Positions 1 through 8,098 of a stretch of 64,000 nt of DNA are shown one piece after another. This stretch comes from Marinobacter aromaticivorans. GTDB taxonomy: Bacteria > Pseudomonadota > Gammaproteobacteria > Pseudomonadales > Oleiphilaceae. Numbering within the stretch: position 1 is the first letter of the stretch; each line of letters opens with the position of its first letter. The position numbers and the translations under genes are program-made. The notes under the pieces were generated by a model. That model did no database searches, had not been told where the DNA came from, and saw nothing but the letters and a program-made list of their open reading frames with translations. The stretch is taken from the NCBI RefSeq assembly GCF_002806975.1, contig NZ_NIHD01000011.1:1-64000 (forward strand), in the 5' to 3' direction.

Positions 1-735
1 CGCACCACCCTGAAAACCCAGACTCACAAGGGGGAGGGCAGCAACGAATTGCGCTTTGAGGATGAAGCGGACAAAGAACAGATCTACGTCCACGCGCAAA
101 AAGACCTGGATCTGCTCACGGAAAACAACCGCACCGAAATCATCAGAAACGACAGCCACCTGAGCGTTGGGAACGACCGCTTCACTCACGTAAAAGGCAG
201 CCGGCACCAGACCATCGACGGTGAAAAACGCGAACAAATCGGCAAAGACCACAGTTTCAACGTCACCGGCTCTTTACACCTGAAGGCCGGTACAGCCTGG
301 CTCAGTGATTCGGGTACCGAACTCCATATTAAAGCCGGGCAGAAAGCCGTTATTGAAGCTGGAGCCGAGATTACCCTGAAGGCGGGTGGAAGCTTTTTGA
401 AGATCGATCCGGGTGGCGTTGCTATAGGCGGAGCGAGTATCAGGATGAACGCCGGAGGCTCGGCCGGCAAGGGGAGTGGCCAGAAAGTGAGGGGGCCGGA
501 GATGCCGGGGTTGTTGACTGCTGCGGGTGAGGTTATTGAGCCGGTGGCATTGGCGGAAGCGAGTCAACGAGCCAGTGCAGAACCCGAAGCTGTAGTTGCT
601 CACCGGCTGAAACAGGCTGGAATGCAGCGAACCGGTATCCTTGAGCATTGCCAGCAACAGCCAGACGGCACTTGCCCGTTACGTAATTGCCCTTGTGGCA
701 AGAATGAGCAAGGGCATTCGCATCAAACCGGATGA
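1..735 (+). CDS. vgrG: Type VI secretion VgrG, C-terminal part (5' cut by window)
   Basis: The frame is open from base 1, so the gene begins outside the window; about 244 codons are visible. VgrG trimers form the membrane-puncturing spike of the type VI secretion system. The start of the fragment (NELRFEDEADKEQIYVHAQKD) is the characteristic post-OB-fold segment of VgrG. It is followed by the beta-helix needle, visible as repeats of short Gly/Lys/Ala-rich strands (KAGTAWLS, IKAGQKAVIEAGAEITLKAG). After the needle comes a region of about 80 residues ending in a Cys-rich tail with the pattern CQQQPDGTCPLRNCPCG. No effector, PAAR or immunity gene follows; the next gene is convergent. The VgrG family is certain; any effector role for the tail is unknown. 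Confidence 0.9.
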   Translation, partial: RTTLKTQTHKGEGSNELRFEDEADKEQIYVHAQKDLDLLTENNRTEIIRNDSHLSVGNDRFTHVKGSRHQTIDGEKREQIGKDHSFNVTGSLHLKAGTAWLSDSGTELHIKAGQKAVIEAGAEITLKAGGSFLKIDPGGVAIGGASIRMNAGGSAGKGSGQKVRGPEMPGLLTAAGEVIEPVALAEASQRASAEPEAVVAHRLKQAGMQRTGILEHCQQQPDGTCPLRNCPCGKNEQGHSHQTG

Positions 736-769
736 TGGCAGTAGGCAGCAATGTGTGTCAGGTGCCGGA

Positions 770-2179
770 TCAAGTGACATTGCTTTGCCCCTCTGTCATG
801 GCATCATACGCTTTGTGAAGATTCCGCTCCTCAAACCAGTCAACGCCTTTGAGCACTCCGGTGATTGCCTTAACACCAAGATAGGAAAGAACGTTGCCGG
901 GTGGTACGGGTATCGCGCTCCTGTTCACTATCCAGAACCGGCTGAGTTCACTGTCCACACCAGCAATCAGATCTGCAATGAGCCGGCCGTTCAGTTGTGT
1001 AAGCGATACCCCATGACCAATGCAGCCCGTTGAGTAAATAATATTCTGATCACCGATAAATCCTATTTCGGGAACCATATCGAAATTGGCCGACACGGCA
1101 CCGCCCCATTTGTAATCGATTTTCTTGTGCGCCAGCGACGGGAACAGCCAGCGAAAGTGCGCTTCCAAATCCTGCCAGACATTTTCGTCGTGCCATTTAT
1201 CCATGCCATTTCCGTACTCGAATCCGATATCACCACCGCCCATGGTGATACGGCCACACTTGGTGATCCGCAAGTAGTGGACCAGTTGGCGGTTGTCTTC
1301 GATTGACATGCGGTCGCCCCAGCCCAGCGTTTTCCACTCATCGTCGGTCAAGGGTTCGGAGACAATCTGATAGGTCCAAACGGCTCTCTGCCGGCTTCTC
1401 AGTTTGCGAGGCCCGGGTAATGTATGTGTCCACGCGTTCGTTGCCAGAACCAGTTTTTTCGCCCGGATTGTTGCGCTCGACGTGTGCACCACAACGCCTT
1501 CCTGCGTTCGGCGAATATCGGTTACCGCCGAATGTTCGTAGATCTCTGCACCCGTCTGTTCGGCCAGCCTTTTTAATGCCCGTACATGCTTGCAAGGATC
1601 CAGAATCCCGGTTTCCGGTTCATAAATGGCGGCCCGGATGTGCGGAGCGTTGAGTTTTTCTCTTACCTTGCTCTGCTCGTAAAAACAGTAACTTCCGTCT
1701 TTTGCCAGATCGCACAGCAGGCGATAGGTGTTTTTCAGCCGTTTTTCCTGGCGCTCCGTGTAAGCGACTCGCCACATGCCGGTATGCTCGTAATCGGAGT
1801 CCAGGCCTTCGTTTTCAATCAGGTCATGAACATAGGCAACCGCTTTCTGCATATATGCCTGGGCTTCCCGGGCCTTTTCCTTGCCCCAGCGCAAAACGGT
1901 TACTTCCGGTTCCATGCCGAACAGAGTCATATTAAAACCGCCATTTCTGCCCGAAGCGCCAAAGCCGATCTCATTCGCATCCAGCACCATAACGCTGAGT
2001 TCAGGGTGATCGCGCTTCACCTCGCGGGCCGTGGTCAAACCGGTATAACCAGCGCCTACTATGAGAACATCGGCGTTATAGCTGCCTTTTGGCAGAGGAT
2101 CGTTCGGAGTATAAGCCCCGTATTTGTGCTGCCAGAATGAGTAATTTCTGGCCATGTCTTCCAAGGCGTTGTTTGTCAT
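770..2179 (-). CDS. FAD-dependent amine/amino-acid oxidoreductase (DAO family, PuuB-like)
   Basis: This 469-residue protein belongs to the D-amino-acid-oxidase fold family and most resembles gamma-glutamylputrescine oxidase and related glycine/sarcosine oxidase-like enzymes. The dinucleotide-binding motif VGAGYTGL lies near residues 41-48, followed by the acidic residue region and the FAD-contacting GASGRNGG stretch. C-terminal TGCIGHGVSLT matches the second FAD-binding segment of the family. The ATG has GGAG about five bases upstream. No glutamylputrescine ligase or aldehyde dehydrogenase is adjacent, and the polyamine importer lies 24 kb away, so the substrate (an amine or N-methyl amino acid) is not settled. 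It ends convergently with vgrG, only 34 bp apart. Confidence 0.85.
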   Translation of the reverse strand: MTNNALEDMARNYSFWQHKYGAYTPNDPLPKGSYNADVLIVGAGYTGLTTAREVKRDHPELSVMVLDANEIGFGASGRNGGFNMTLFGMEPEVTVLRWGKEKAREAQAYMQKAVAYVHDLIENEGLDSDYEHTGMWRVAYTERQEKRLKNTYRLLCDLAKDGSYCFYEQSKVREKLNAPHIRAAIYEPETGILDPCKHVRALKRLAEQTGAEIYEHSAVTDIRRTQEGVVVHTSSATIRAKKLVLATNAWTHTLPGPRKLRSRQRAVWTYQIVSEPLTDDEWKTLGWGDRMSIEDNRQLVHYLRITKCGRITMGGGDIGFEYGNGMDKWHDENVWQDLEAHFRWLFPSLAHKKIDYKWGGAVSANFDMVPEIGFIGDQNIIYSTGCIGHGVSLTQLNGRLIADLIAGVDSELSRFWIVNRSAIPVPPGNVLSYLGVKAITGVLKGVDWFEERNLHKAYDAMTEGQSNVT

Positions 2180-2438
2180 ACAGACTCCGCTTATTGCTTA
2201 AGAACATGCCCATCAAGAAGGGTGCGTTAAAAAATGTCAGATGCACGCACATAATAGTCAATTCTTCGTAAACCATGCCTGTAATATCTTTGTTCTGGCC
2301 CTTGCAGCTCGATAATGCGATAAGGCCTGGGCAGAGTTACACTGTTTGCCTTGTATGCCAGCCGCAACCATCGGTGGCACATCCAGTCAGGCGGGCCCTC
2401 TTTGTGGTCGCTGCCAACTGAAACATAACGGATATCCT

Positions 2439-3551
2439 ATGGAAAACGAACAAAACCCGATTGAGCAGCGCAGCCCGGAAACCGAAAAGACACTGGCCGA
2501 CCTTGTAACACCTATCTACGGGCTTTTTATCCTGGGTGTGCTCTACACCCTGTATCTTGCTCATCAGATTATCTTGCCGATGGTGCTGGCGCTGCTCACA
2601 AGCCTGCTGTTGTCGCCTCTGGCCACTCGGATGTGCACCGGGCTGCGTATTCCCAGGGTAGTCAGTTCGCTGATCCTGGTGTTGCTGTTGCTTGCGGCTA
2701 TCGCAGGTGTGTCTATGGCGGTTGCCACACCGGCGCTGGAATGGGCGGGTAAGGCTCCAGAAGGCATCTCGCGTTTGCTGGTAGGCGAAAGCGAGCTCAA
2801 GCGGCAGATCAGTAAGGTGACGGAATCTGCTCAAAAGGTGGAGCAATCTGTCAGTGAACTCTCGGAGGGAGATGGCAAAAAAACCAGGCCGGAGCCAACT
2901 ACCGTCGTACTGCAGACAGAATCCTGGCGAGCCCAGTTGATGAGCAAAGCCCGTAACGGCATTGCGGGTCTTGCGCTGGCCATGGCCCTTACCTATTTTC
3001 TGTTGGTCAGTGGCGACCGGCTGGTGCTTAATTTTGTACGGCAGTTGCCAGGGAGTCACCGTCGAACCGTGCTGCGTATTACCCGGGATTCCCAGCAACA
3101 GATTGCCCAGTACCTGGGGGTTTTGGGAATCAGCAATACTTTTGTTGGTATATCAACAGGGCTCATGGCCTGGGCAATCGGTATGCCAGACCCTGCAGTC
3201 TGGGGATTGGTGGCTGGCCTTGCCCGTTTTATTCCGTATCTCGGGGTTATTCTCACCATTTTATTGCTGGCAGTTGTCTCTGCGGTAAGCCTGGACACCT
3301 TCTGGATGATGGCCATTGCACCGGTTGGTTATCTTGCCCTCACCACGATGGTGGGTTTCTTTATTGAACCGTGGATCCACGGCTTTCGCATGGCGATAAA
3401 CCCGGTGATTATTTTCGTTTCCATCTTTTTCTGGGGGTGGCTGTGGGGGCCAGTGGGCGTGTTGCTTGCGGTGCCATTGATGACGGTGATTCAGGTTGTT
3501 CTGAAACAGATTCCCAGGCTGCATCCGGTCTATAAAGTGATCGCCCGTTAG
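2439..3551 (+). CDS. AI-2E family transporter (PF01594-type membrane permease)
   Basis: This 370-residue polytopic membrane protein has the AI-2E (PerM/YdiK/TqsA) family layout. There is an N-terminal pair of hydrophobic helices (about residues 25-60), a third helix around 75-100 (VVSSLILVLLLLAAIAGV), a hydrophilic cytoplasmic or periplasmic segment (about 110-165), then a cluster of helices to the C terminus. The family helix PAVWGLVAGLARFIPYLG is present. Members are implicated in export of small molecules, including AI-2 and indole, or in ion exchange; the substrate here is unknown. I chose the ATG at 2439 (MENEQNPIEQ) rather than in-frame codons upstream because the extra 31 residues look like untranslated leader. 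Divergent from the FAD oxidoreductase across about 260 bp. Confidence 0.85.
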   Translation: MENEQNPIEQRSPETEKTLADLVTPIYGLFILGVLYTLYLAHQIILPMVLALLTSLLLSPLATRMCTGLRIPRVVSSLILVLLLLAAIAGVSMAVATPALEWAGKAPEGISRLLVGESELKRQISKVTESAQKVEQSVSELSEGDGKKTRPEPTTVVLQTESWRAQLMSKARNGIAGLALAMALTYFLLVSGDRLVLNFVRQLPGSHRRTVLRITRDSQQQIAQYLGVLGISNTFVGISTGLMAWAIGMPDPAVWGLVAGLARFIPYLGVILTILLLAVVSAVSLDTFWMMAIAPVGYLALTTMVGFFIEPWIHGFRMAINPVIIFVSIFFWGWLWGPVGVLLAVPLMTVIQVVLKQIPRLHPVYKVIAR

Positions 3552-3673
3552 TGGTCGGGAATGGCTTTCATGAACAAAAAGATGGATACCCGCCTCCCCC
3601 CCTGACACATTCTTGAATGTCACCTATCCTGATGGGATTACTTACATTCCACAGGTAGGGGGGGTATTTATCT

Positions 3674-4819
3674 ATGATCCCGAACACCATGAAAGCCATG
3701 GTTCTTACCGGTCATGGCGACCTGGACAAGCTCCAGTACAAGGAAGTACCTACGCCGTCTCCCGCACATGGCGAAGTGCTGGTTCAGGTAACCGCTACCG
3801 CAAAGAACAATACCGACCGCAAAGCCAGGGAAGGGCTGTATCCCACAAAAAAGGGCGAAACCACGTCGTTTCAGATGGGGGGCAAGCCAACACTGATCTT
3901 TCCCCGTATTCAGGGTGCTGATATTGCTGGCCGTGTTGTGGACGTGGGTGCAGGCGTTGATCGCAGCCGCATTGGCGAGCGAGGTCTGCTGGATTTCAAT
4001 ATCTATGCGGACAGCCGCCGCGATATAAACCTTACCCCGGATTATTACGGCCATGGTGCAGATGGCGGCTACGCGGAGTATGTTGCGGTTCCTTCAGATC
4101 AGTTCCATGCTGTGCCAAATGCGGATCTGGACGACGCGCAGCTCGCCGCAATGGGCATGTGCTCATACCAGACGGCCATGCACATGCTCACGTCAGCCCG
4201 TATAACAGCAGGCGAGCGGGTTCTGGTTACCGGTGCCAGCGGTGGTGTCGGCACCGCTTTGATTCAGCTTTGCCGGATTATGGGGGCTGTACCTTACGCA
4301 TTGAGCACTATGGATAAAGCTGCGGCTCTCACGGAGCTGGGCGCAGAGTCGGTACTTGACCGTGCGGATATGGACAGCTTTGTGGAGCGGGTGAAGACCC
4401 AAACTGGCGGCAAACCATTTGATGCGGTTATGGACCTGGTGGGCGGTGAGATGACTGACCGCTTCATTGACGCCATGATCTTCGACATGAATACGCGCGA
4501 AACCTATCCTCGCCTGAGCATTGCCGGCGCCAGTGGCGGCAACGTCAGTGAAATCCTGTGGACACGGATTTACCTGTACCAGGTGCAGATATTTGGTGTC
4601 TCCCACGGTACCCGGGAAGAGGCGGAGCAGCTTGTGGACTGGATTCGCAGCGGGCAGCTCAAGCCGGTGCTGCACGGAGCTTTCCCGCTCTCGGAACTGC
4701 ACCAGGCGGAGCGCTACTTCATGAATCGTGGCAGCAACTATCTCGGTAAGATTGTCATTGTTCCGGATTCCCAGTGGGAAGAACACGGCAAACCCTGGTC
4801 TCTGGAGCGCAACCCATGA
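3674..4819 (+). CDS. Zinc-independent medium-chain alcohol dehydrogenase/quinone reductase-like protein
   Basis: This 381-residue protein has the MDR fold: a GroES-like N-terminal domain (to about residue 140) and a Rossmann domain with the nucleotide motif GASGGVGT at residues 187-194. The loops that carry the catalytic and structural zinc ligands in alcohol dehydrogenases lack the cysteines (the segment after QGADIAGRVVDVG reads SRIGERGLLDFNIY), so it is expected to act as a reductase of the QOR/crotonyl-CoA-reductase-like type, probably NADPH-dependent. The stop codon overlaps the next start as ATGA, so it is translationally coupled with the proline-racemase-family gene. That coupling suggests a two-step modification of one substrate, but the substrate is not evident. 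Confidence 0.8.
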   Translation: MIPNTMKAMVLTGHGDLDKLQYKEVPTPSPAHGEVLVQVTATAKNNTDRKAREGLYPTKKGETTSFQMGGKPTLIFPRIQGADIAGRVVDVGAGVDRSRIGERGLLDFNIYADSRRDINLTPDYYGHGADGGYAEYVAVPSDQFHAVPNADLDDAQLAAMGMCSYQTAMHMLTSARITAGERVLVTGASGGVGTALIQLCRIMGAVPYALSTMDKAAALTELGAESVLDRADMDSFVERVKTQTGGKPFDAVMDLVGGEMTDRFIDAMIFDMNTRETYPRLSIAGASGGNVSEILWTRIYLYQVQIFGVSHGTREEAEQLVDWIRSGQLKPVLHGAFPLSELHQAERYFMNRGSNYLGKIVIVPDSQWEEHGKPWSLERNP

Positions 4820-5859
4820 AGCAGGAACTGAAAATTCAGCTTATCGACACCCATGCCGGCGGCGATGTCAGCCGCATTGTGACCGGTGGTATCGATGCCT
4901 TGCCGGGTGGCAGTGTGCGGGCGCAAATGGAGTATCTGCGAGATGATGCGGATGGGCTGAGAAAGCTGTTGCTGGAGGAGCCTTACGGTATCCCCGAGAT
5001 GTCGGTTGATTTGCTGGTTCCGCCATCTGACCCCCGGGCGGCGGCCGGGTACATCATTATGGAAGTGATGGGGTACCCGATTTATTCCGGTTCCAACACT
5101 ATCTGCACCGCAACGGCAGTACTTGATGCCGGTATAGTGCCCATGAAAGAAGGCAAACAGGACTTTTTCCTGGAATCGCCGGCGGGCCTGGTTCGTATTG
5201 AGGCCAGAGTTGAAAACGGGGTAGTGGAGGCGATCACCTGCGAAGGTCTTCCGAGCTACATACACACCCACCGGGCTTCCATTGAAGTGCCGTCAATCGG
5301 AAGGGTTATCTACAGCGTGGCCTACAGTGGCGGATTCTACGCACTGGTGGATGCAGAAGCCCTCGGGTTCGACCTCACCCTGGATGAAGAGCAAGAGCTT
5401 GCTCGGGCGGCGCACAGGATTGTCGAAGCGATTCAGGCGGAAACCGGCTTTTCCCACTACACCCTCGGTGATGTGGGCCCCCTGCCATTCCTGCATTTTA
5501 TGGGGCCGGTGCAGCAGGTGGCGGAAGGCTATTATCGCTCCCGTTCTGCCACCTATGTGCATCCGGGTGTGATCTGTCGGAGCACTACCGGCACAGGCAC
5601 CTCGGCCCGACTGGCGCTGATGGATTACGAAGGGCTGATACACCCCGGAGACAAGCTTGAAACAGTGTCTCTCCGGGAAACCGGCTTTATTGGCGAGTTC
5701 TCGGCCATAGAGCAGGAGGATGAGTACCGGGTTGTAAAAAATAACATAACGGGAAAGGGCTATGTCATTGCCCGTTCCGATATTGTCGTGAACTGCGAGG
5801 ATTCGTTGGTGGACTGTGACGGGCTGCATCATATTCTCAGTAGTCGCATGTCTCAGTGA
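4816..5859 (+). CDS. Proline racemase superfamily protein with Ser/Thr in place of both catalytic Cys
   Basis: The 347-residue protein has the proline racemase/hydroxyproline epimerase fold: opening motif IDTHAGGDVSRIVTGG, internal SGGFYALVDAEALG and a C-terminal GTGTSARLALM segment. In proline racemases and 4-hydroxyproline epimerases two cysteines catalyse proton exchange. In trans-3-hydroxyproline dehydratases the first is Ser or Thr and the second remains Cys. Here the first site reads SGSNT (Ser91, with Ser93 where the usual His stands) and the second reads RSTTGTGT, with Thr258 where RSPCGTGT is expected. Neither catalytic Cys is present. The start at 4816 is coupled by an ATGA overlap to the upstream reductase; a start 42 bases earlier would lie inside that gene. 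Family certain; activity unknown, and it may not act on proline. Confidence 0.85.
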   Translation: MKQELKIQLIDTHAGGDVSRIVTGGIDALPGGSVRAQMEYLRDDADGLRKLLLEEPYGIPEMSVDLLVPPSDPRAAAGYIIMEVMGYPIYSGSNTICTATAVLDAGIVPMKEGKQDFFLESPAGLVRIEARVENGVVEAITCEGLPSYIHTHRASIEVPSIGRVIYSVAYSGGFYALVDAEALGFDLTLDEEQELARAAHRIVEAIQAETGFSHYTLGDVGPLPFLHFMGPVQQVAEGYYRSRSATYVHPGVICRSTTGTGTSARLALMDYEGLIHPGDKLETVSLRETGFIGEFSAIEQEDEYRVVKNNITGKGYVIARSDIVVNCEDSLVDCDGLHHILSSRMSQ

Positions 5860-5875
5860 CGTTGTTCGCCTAAAG

Positions 5876-5891
5876 TTTACCTTTACGTAAA
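5876..5891. promoter_or_regulatory. Candidate LiuR-type operator upstream of the acyl-CoA synthetase
   Basis: TTTACCTTTACGTAAA differs at one position from TTTACGTTTACGTAAA, the reverse complement of the perfect site before liuR at 43803-43818. It lies 60 bp before the start of the acyl-CoA synthetase and 17 bp after the stop of the racemase-family gene, in the only gap between them. Seen directly: the sequence match. Inferred: binding by LiuR. Confidence 0.6.
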
Positions 5892-5951
5892 GTGAAGGCT
5901 GTGCTAAATCTTCGTCCATGCATTCAATGATAAAAATAGCAGGAGTTGATC

Positions 5952-7601
5952 ATGAGCCTTCCGGCATACGCCGACGTTTATAACAACTTTGATCCCGCCG
6001 CCCTGGAAGCGGAAATTCTGGACGGAAGTCTGGAAGGCGGGTTGAACGTTTGCCATGAAATCTGTGACAAGTGGGCAACCGACCCGAAAAAAGTTGCGCT
6101 CTACTATGAAACCGGGGCTGGCGGCGATGGTACGCTCACCTTTGCTGAGCTCAAAGAGCAGTCTGCACGGTTTGCGAACTATCTCGTTTCGCAGGGGATT
6201 GGCAAAGGTGACCGGGTCGCCGGCCTGTTACCTAGAACCCCCGAACTTCTTGTCGTTATTGCCGGCACACTGCGCGTTGGTGCGGTCTACCAGCCGCTGT
6301 TTACCGCATTCGGCTCGGGTGCAATCGAATACCGCCTTGAGCGTGCAGGAACAAAGCTGGTGGTTACGGACCCGGCTAACTATTCCAAGCTCACCGAAGT
6401 GAAGGATTGTTCGCCTGTTCTCTGTGTTGATGCAGGGAAAACGGGTGCCGGTATTCCGGATTTCCGCGGCACTCTTGAAGAGCAGAGCAGTGACTTTGAG
6501 CCGGTTATGATCAAAGGCACCGATCCGTTTCTGCAGATGTTTACCTCCGGTACCGTCGGCAAGTCCAAAGGCGTTGCCGTGCCAGCCCGTGCGTTGCTGG
6601 CGTTTTATGTCTACATGAAATACGCCATTGATTTGCGCGATGACGATGCCTTCTGGAACGTTGCAGATCCTGGCTGGGCTTATGGCCTTTATTATGCGGT
6701 GGTGGGCCCCCTGCTGATGGGGCATGCTACCCACTTCAACCCGGGCGCGTTTACCCCGGAGTCCACCTACGACATGATCCGCAAGTACAAGATCACCAAC
6801 CTGGCCGCAGCTCCCACGGCCTATCGCCTGCTTAAAGCCAATGATCACATACTTCCGGAAGGCGAAAACCTAGGGCTTCGTGTGGCCAGCAGTGCCGGAG
6901 AACCACTGAACCCGGAAGTGGTTAACTGGATCAAAAACCGCCATTTTTGCCCGGTTATGGATCATTATGGCCAGACAGAAACCGGCATGACCTGCTGCAA
7001 CTTTCACGCGCTCGCGCATCCGGTGCGCCAGGGTTCCATGGGCTACTCGTCACCCGGCCATAAAGTGGTTGCGCTGAACGAGAAAAACGAGGAAGTAGGC
7101 GAGGGCGAAGTGGGTCAGATTGCGGTGGATGTGAAAGCATCGCCGCTGTTTCACTTCGATGGTTACACCTGGGGCGAAAAAGACCCGTTCGTAAAAGGCT
7201 ATTACCTCACGGGTGATATGGCGGTTTGCCATGGCGACGGCAGTTTTTCATTCAGCGGTCGTGACGACGACATTATCACCACCGCCGGCTACCGTGTTGG
7301 CCCGGCGGACGTGGAAAGCACGCTGCTGGAACATGCAGTGGTTGCGGAGTCCGGCGTGGTTGCAAAACCGGACGAAAAACGGGGCTCCATCATCAAGGCA
7401 TATGTGGTTATAAAAGGGGATCAGCAACGAGCAGACGATCAGGCTCTGCGGGAAGAACTGCAGGAACTGGTTCGCCGGCGTCTTTCCACACACGCATTCC
7501 CTCGCGAAATTGAGTTTGTGGATGAGCTTCCGAAAACGCCCAGCGGCAAGATCCAGCGCTTTGTTCTGCGTAACCGGGCCCAGGAGGAATCTGGTTCATG
7601 A
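5952..7601 (+). CDS. AMP-forming acyl-CoA synthetase (acetyl/propionyl/medium-chain type)
   Basis: This 549-residue enzyme of the ANL superfamily activates a carboxylate with ATP and CoA. The phosphate-binding motif TSGTVGKSKGVAVP is near residue 200. The adenylate motif YGQTETGMTCC is near 340. The hinge region GRDDDIITTAGYRVGPADVE lies near 440, and the catalytic lysine is in KTPSGKIQRF near the C terminus. The shape resembles acetate/propionate- and medium-chain-type synthetases (MACS-like) rather than long-chain FadD. ATG at 5952 has AGGAG six bases upstream; a TTG at 5946 overlaps that ribosome site and is unlikely. It overlaps the thioesterase gene (ATGA), and a candidate LiuR site precedes it, suggesting a short or branched acyl substrate. 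Confidence 0.9.
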   Translation: MSLPAYADVYNNFDPAALEAEILDGSLEGGLNVCHEICDKWATDPKKVALYYETGAGGDGTLTFAELKEQSARFANYLVSQGIGKGDRVAGLLPRTPELLVVIAGTLRVGAVYQPLFTAFGSGAIEYRLERAGTKLVVTDPANYSKLTEVKDCSPVLCVDAGKTGAGIPDFRGTLEEQSSDFEPVMIKGTDPFLQMFTSGTVGKSKGVAVPARALLAFYVYMKYAIDLRDDDAFWNVADPGWAYGLYYAVVGPLLMGHATHFNPGAFTPESTYDMIRKYKITNLAAAPTAYRLLKANDHILPEGENLGLRVASSAGEPLNPEVVNWIKNRHFCPVMDHYGQTETGMTCCNFHALAHPVRQGSMGYSSPGHKVVALNEKNEEVGEGEVGQIAVDVKASPLFHFDGYTWGEKDPFVKGYYLTGDMAVCHGDGSFSFSGRDDDIITTAGYRVGPADVESTLLEHAVVAESGVVAKPDEKRGSIIKAYVVIKGDQQRADDQALREELQELVRRRLSTHAFPREIEFVDELPKTPSGKIQRFVLRNRAQEESGS

Positions 7602-8023
7602 AAATAACCTTTGAGGAGCTGGACAGGTTTCTCCGGGAACAGTTTCCCCAGGGTGCCGCCTACGGTACCCTGAGGAAGCTGGGGGACGGTTGGGCCGAAA
7701 TGAGCCTGGATGTAGATGATGGGCACCTCAGGCCAGGCGGAACCGTGTCCGGCCCGGTCATGATGGGCCTGGCAGATGTCACGCTTTATGCGGCACTGCT
7801 AAGCCGGATCGGGCTAGTGCCTCTGGCTGTCACCACCAACCTGAATATTAACTTTCTGCGCAAGCCCAAGGCCCATACACCCATCTGGGCGCGGGCAACC
7901 ATGCTTAAGGTAGGGCGCACCATGGGCGTAGGTGAGGTGTTTGTTTATTCGGAAGGCGGAGACGAACCCGTTGCACACTCAACAATGACCTACTCGATAC
8001 CGCCGAAAAAACATGAGAATTAG
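7598..8023 (+). CDS. PaaI-family hotdog acyl-CoA thioesterase
   Basis: This 141-residue single hotdog domain carries the family's helix-start segment HLRPGGTVSGPVMMGLADVTLYAAL (shown in part), where RPGG occupies the place of the usual HGG and Asp follows in LADVT. The C-terminal strand is AHSTMTYSIP. PaaI-like enzymes hydrolyse acyl- or aryl-CoA and often relieve CoA trapping. Its start overlaps the stop of the acyl-CoA synthetase (ATGA), so the two are co-translated. A natural reading is that it recycles CoA when the acyl-CoA made by its partner accumulates. Substrate not predictable from sequence. Confidence 0.88.
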   Translation: MKITFEELDRFLREQFPQGAAYGTLRKLGDGWAEMSLDVDDGHLRPGGTVSGPVMMGLADVTLYAALLSRIGLVPLAVTTNLNINFLRKPKAHTPIWARATMLKVGRTMGVGEVFVYSEGGDEPVAHSTMTYSIPPKKHEN

Positions 8024-8050
8024 ATTGACGTATACGTAAACGTCAATCTA
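8021..8050. promoter_or_regulatory. Perfect 11-bp inverted repeat with two overlapping LiuR-like sites, before livG
   Basis: Arms TAGATTGACGT (8021-8031) and ACGTCAATCTA (8040-8050) are exact inverse complements around an 8-base centre; the left arm begins with the stop codon of the thioesterase gene. Two overlapping 16-mers, TTGACGTATACGTAAA (8025-8040) and TATACGTAAACGTCAA (8031-8046), each match the LiuR-type palindrome at 14 of 16 positions. There is no T-run, so it is a poor intrinsic terminator. It sits 48 bp before the livG start and is best read as an operator for the transporter genes. Confidence 0.55.
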
Positions 8051-8098
8051 ATCTGTAAACAAGAAAAACGTACAACAATAACAAAGGTAGATTGGCTC

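Noticed and set aside
1..735. Type VI secretion island
   Set aside because: Only the end of VgrG is in the window; no other secretion genes follow.
770..2179. Polyamine catabolic link between the FAD oxidoreductase and potFGHI
   Set aside because: The genes are 24 kb apart with no other puu genes; the resemblance to PuuB does not fix the substrate.
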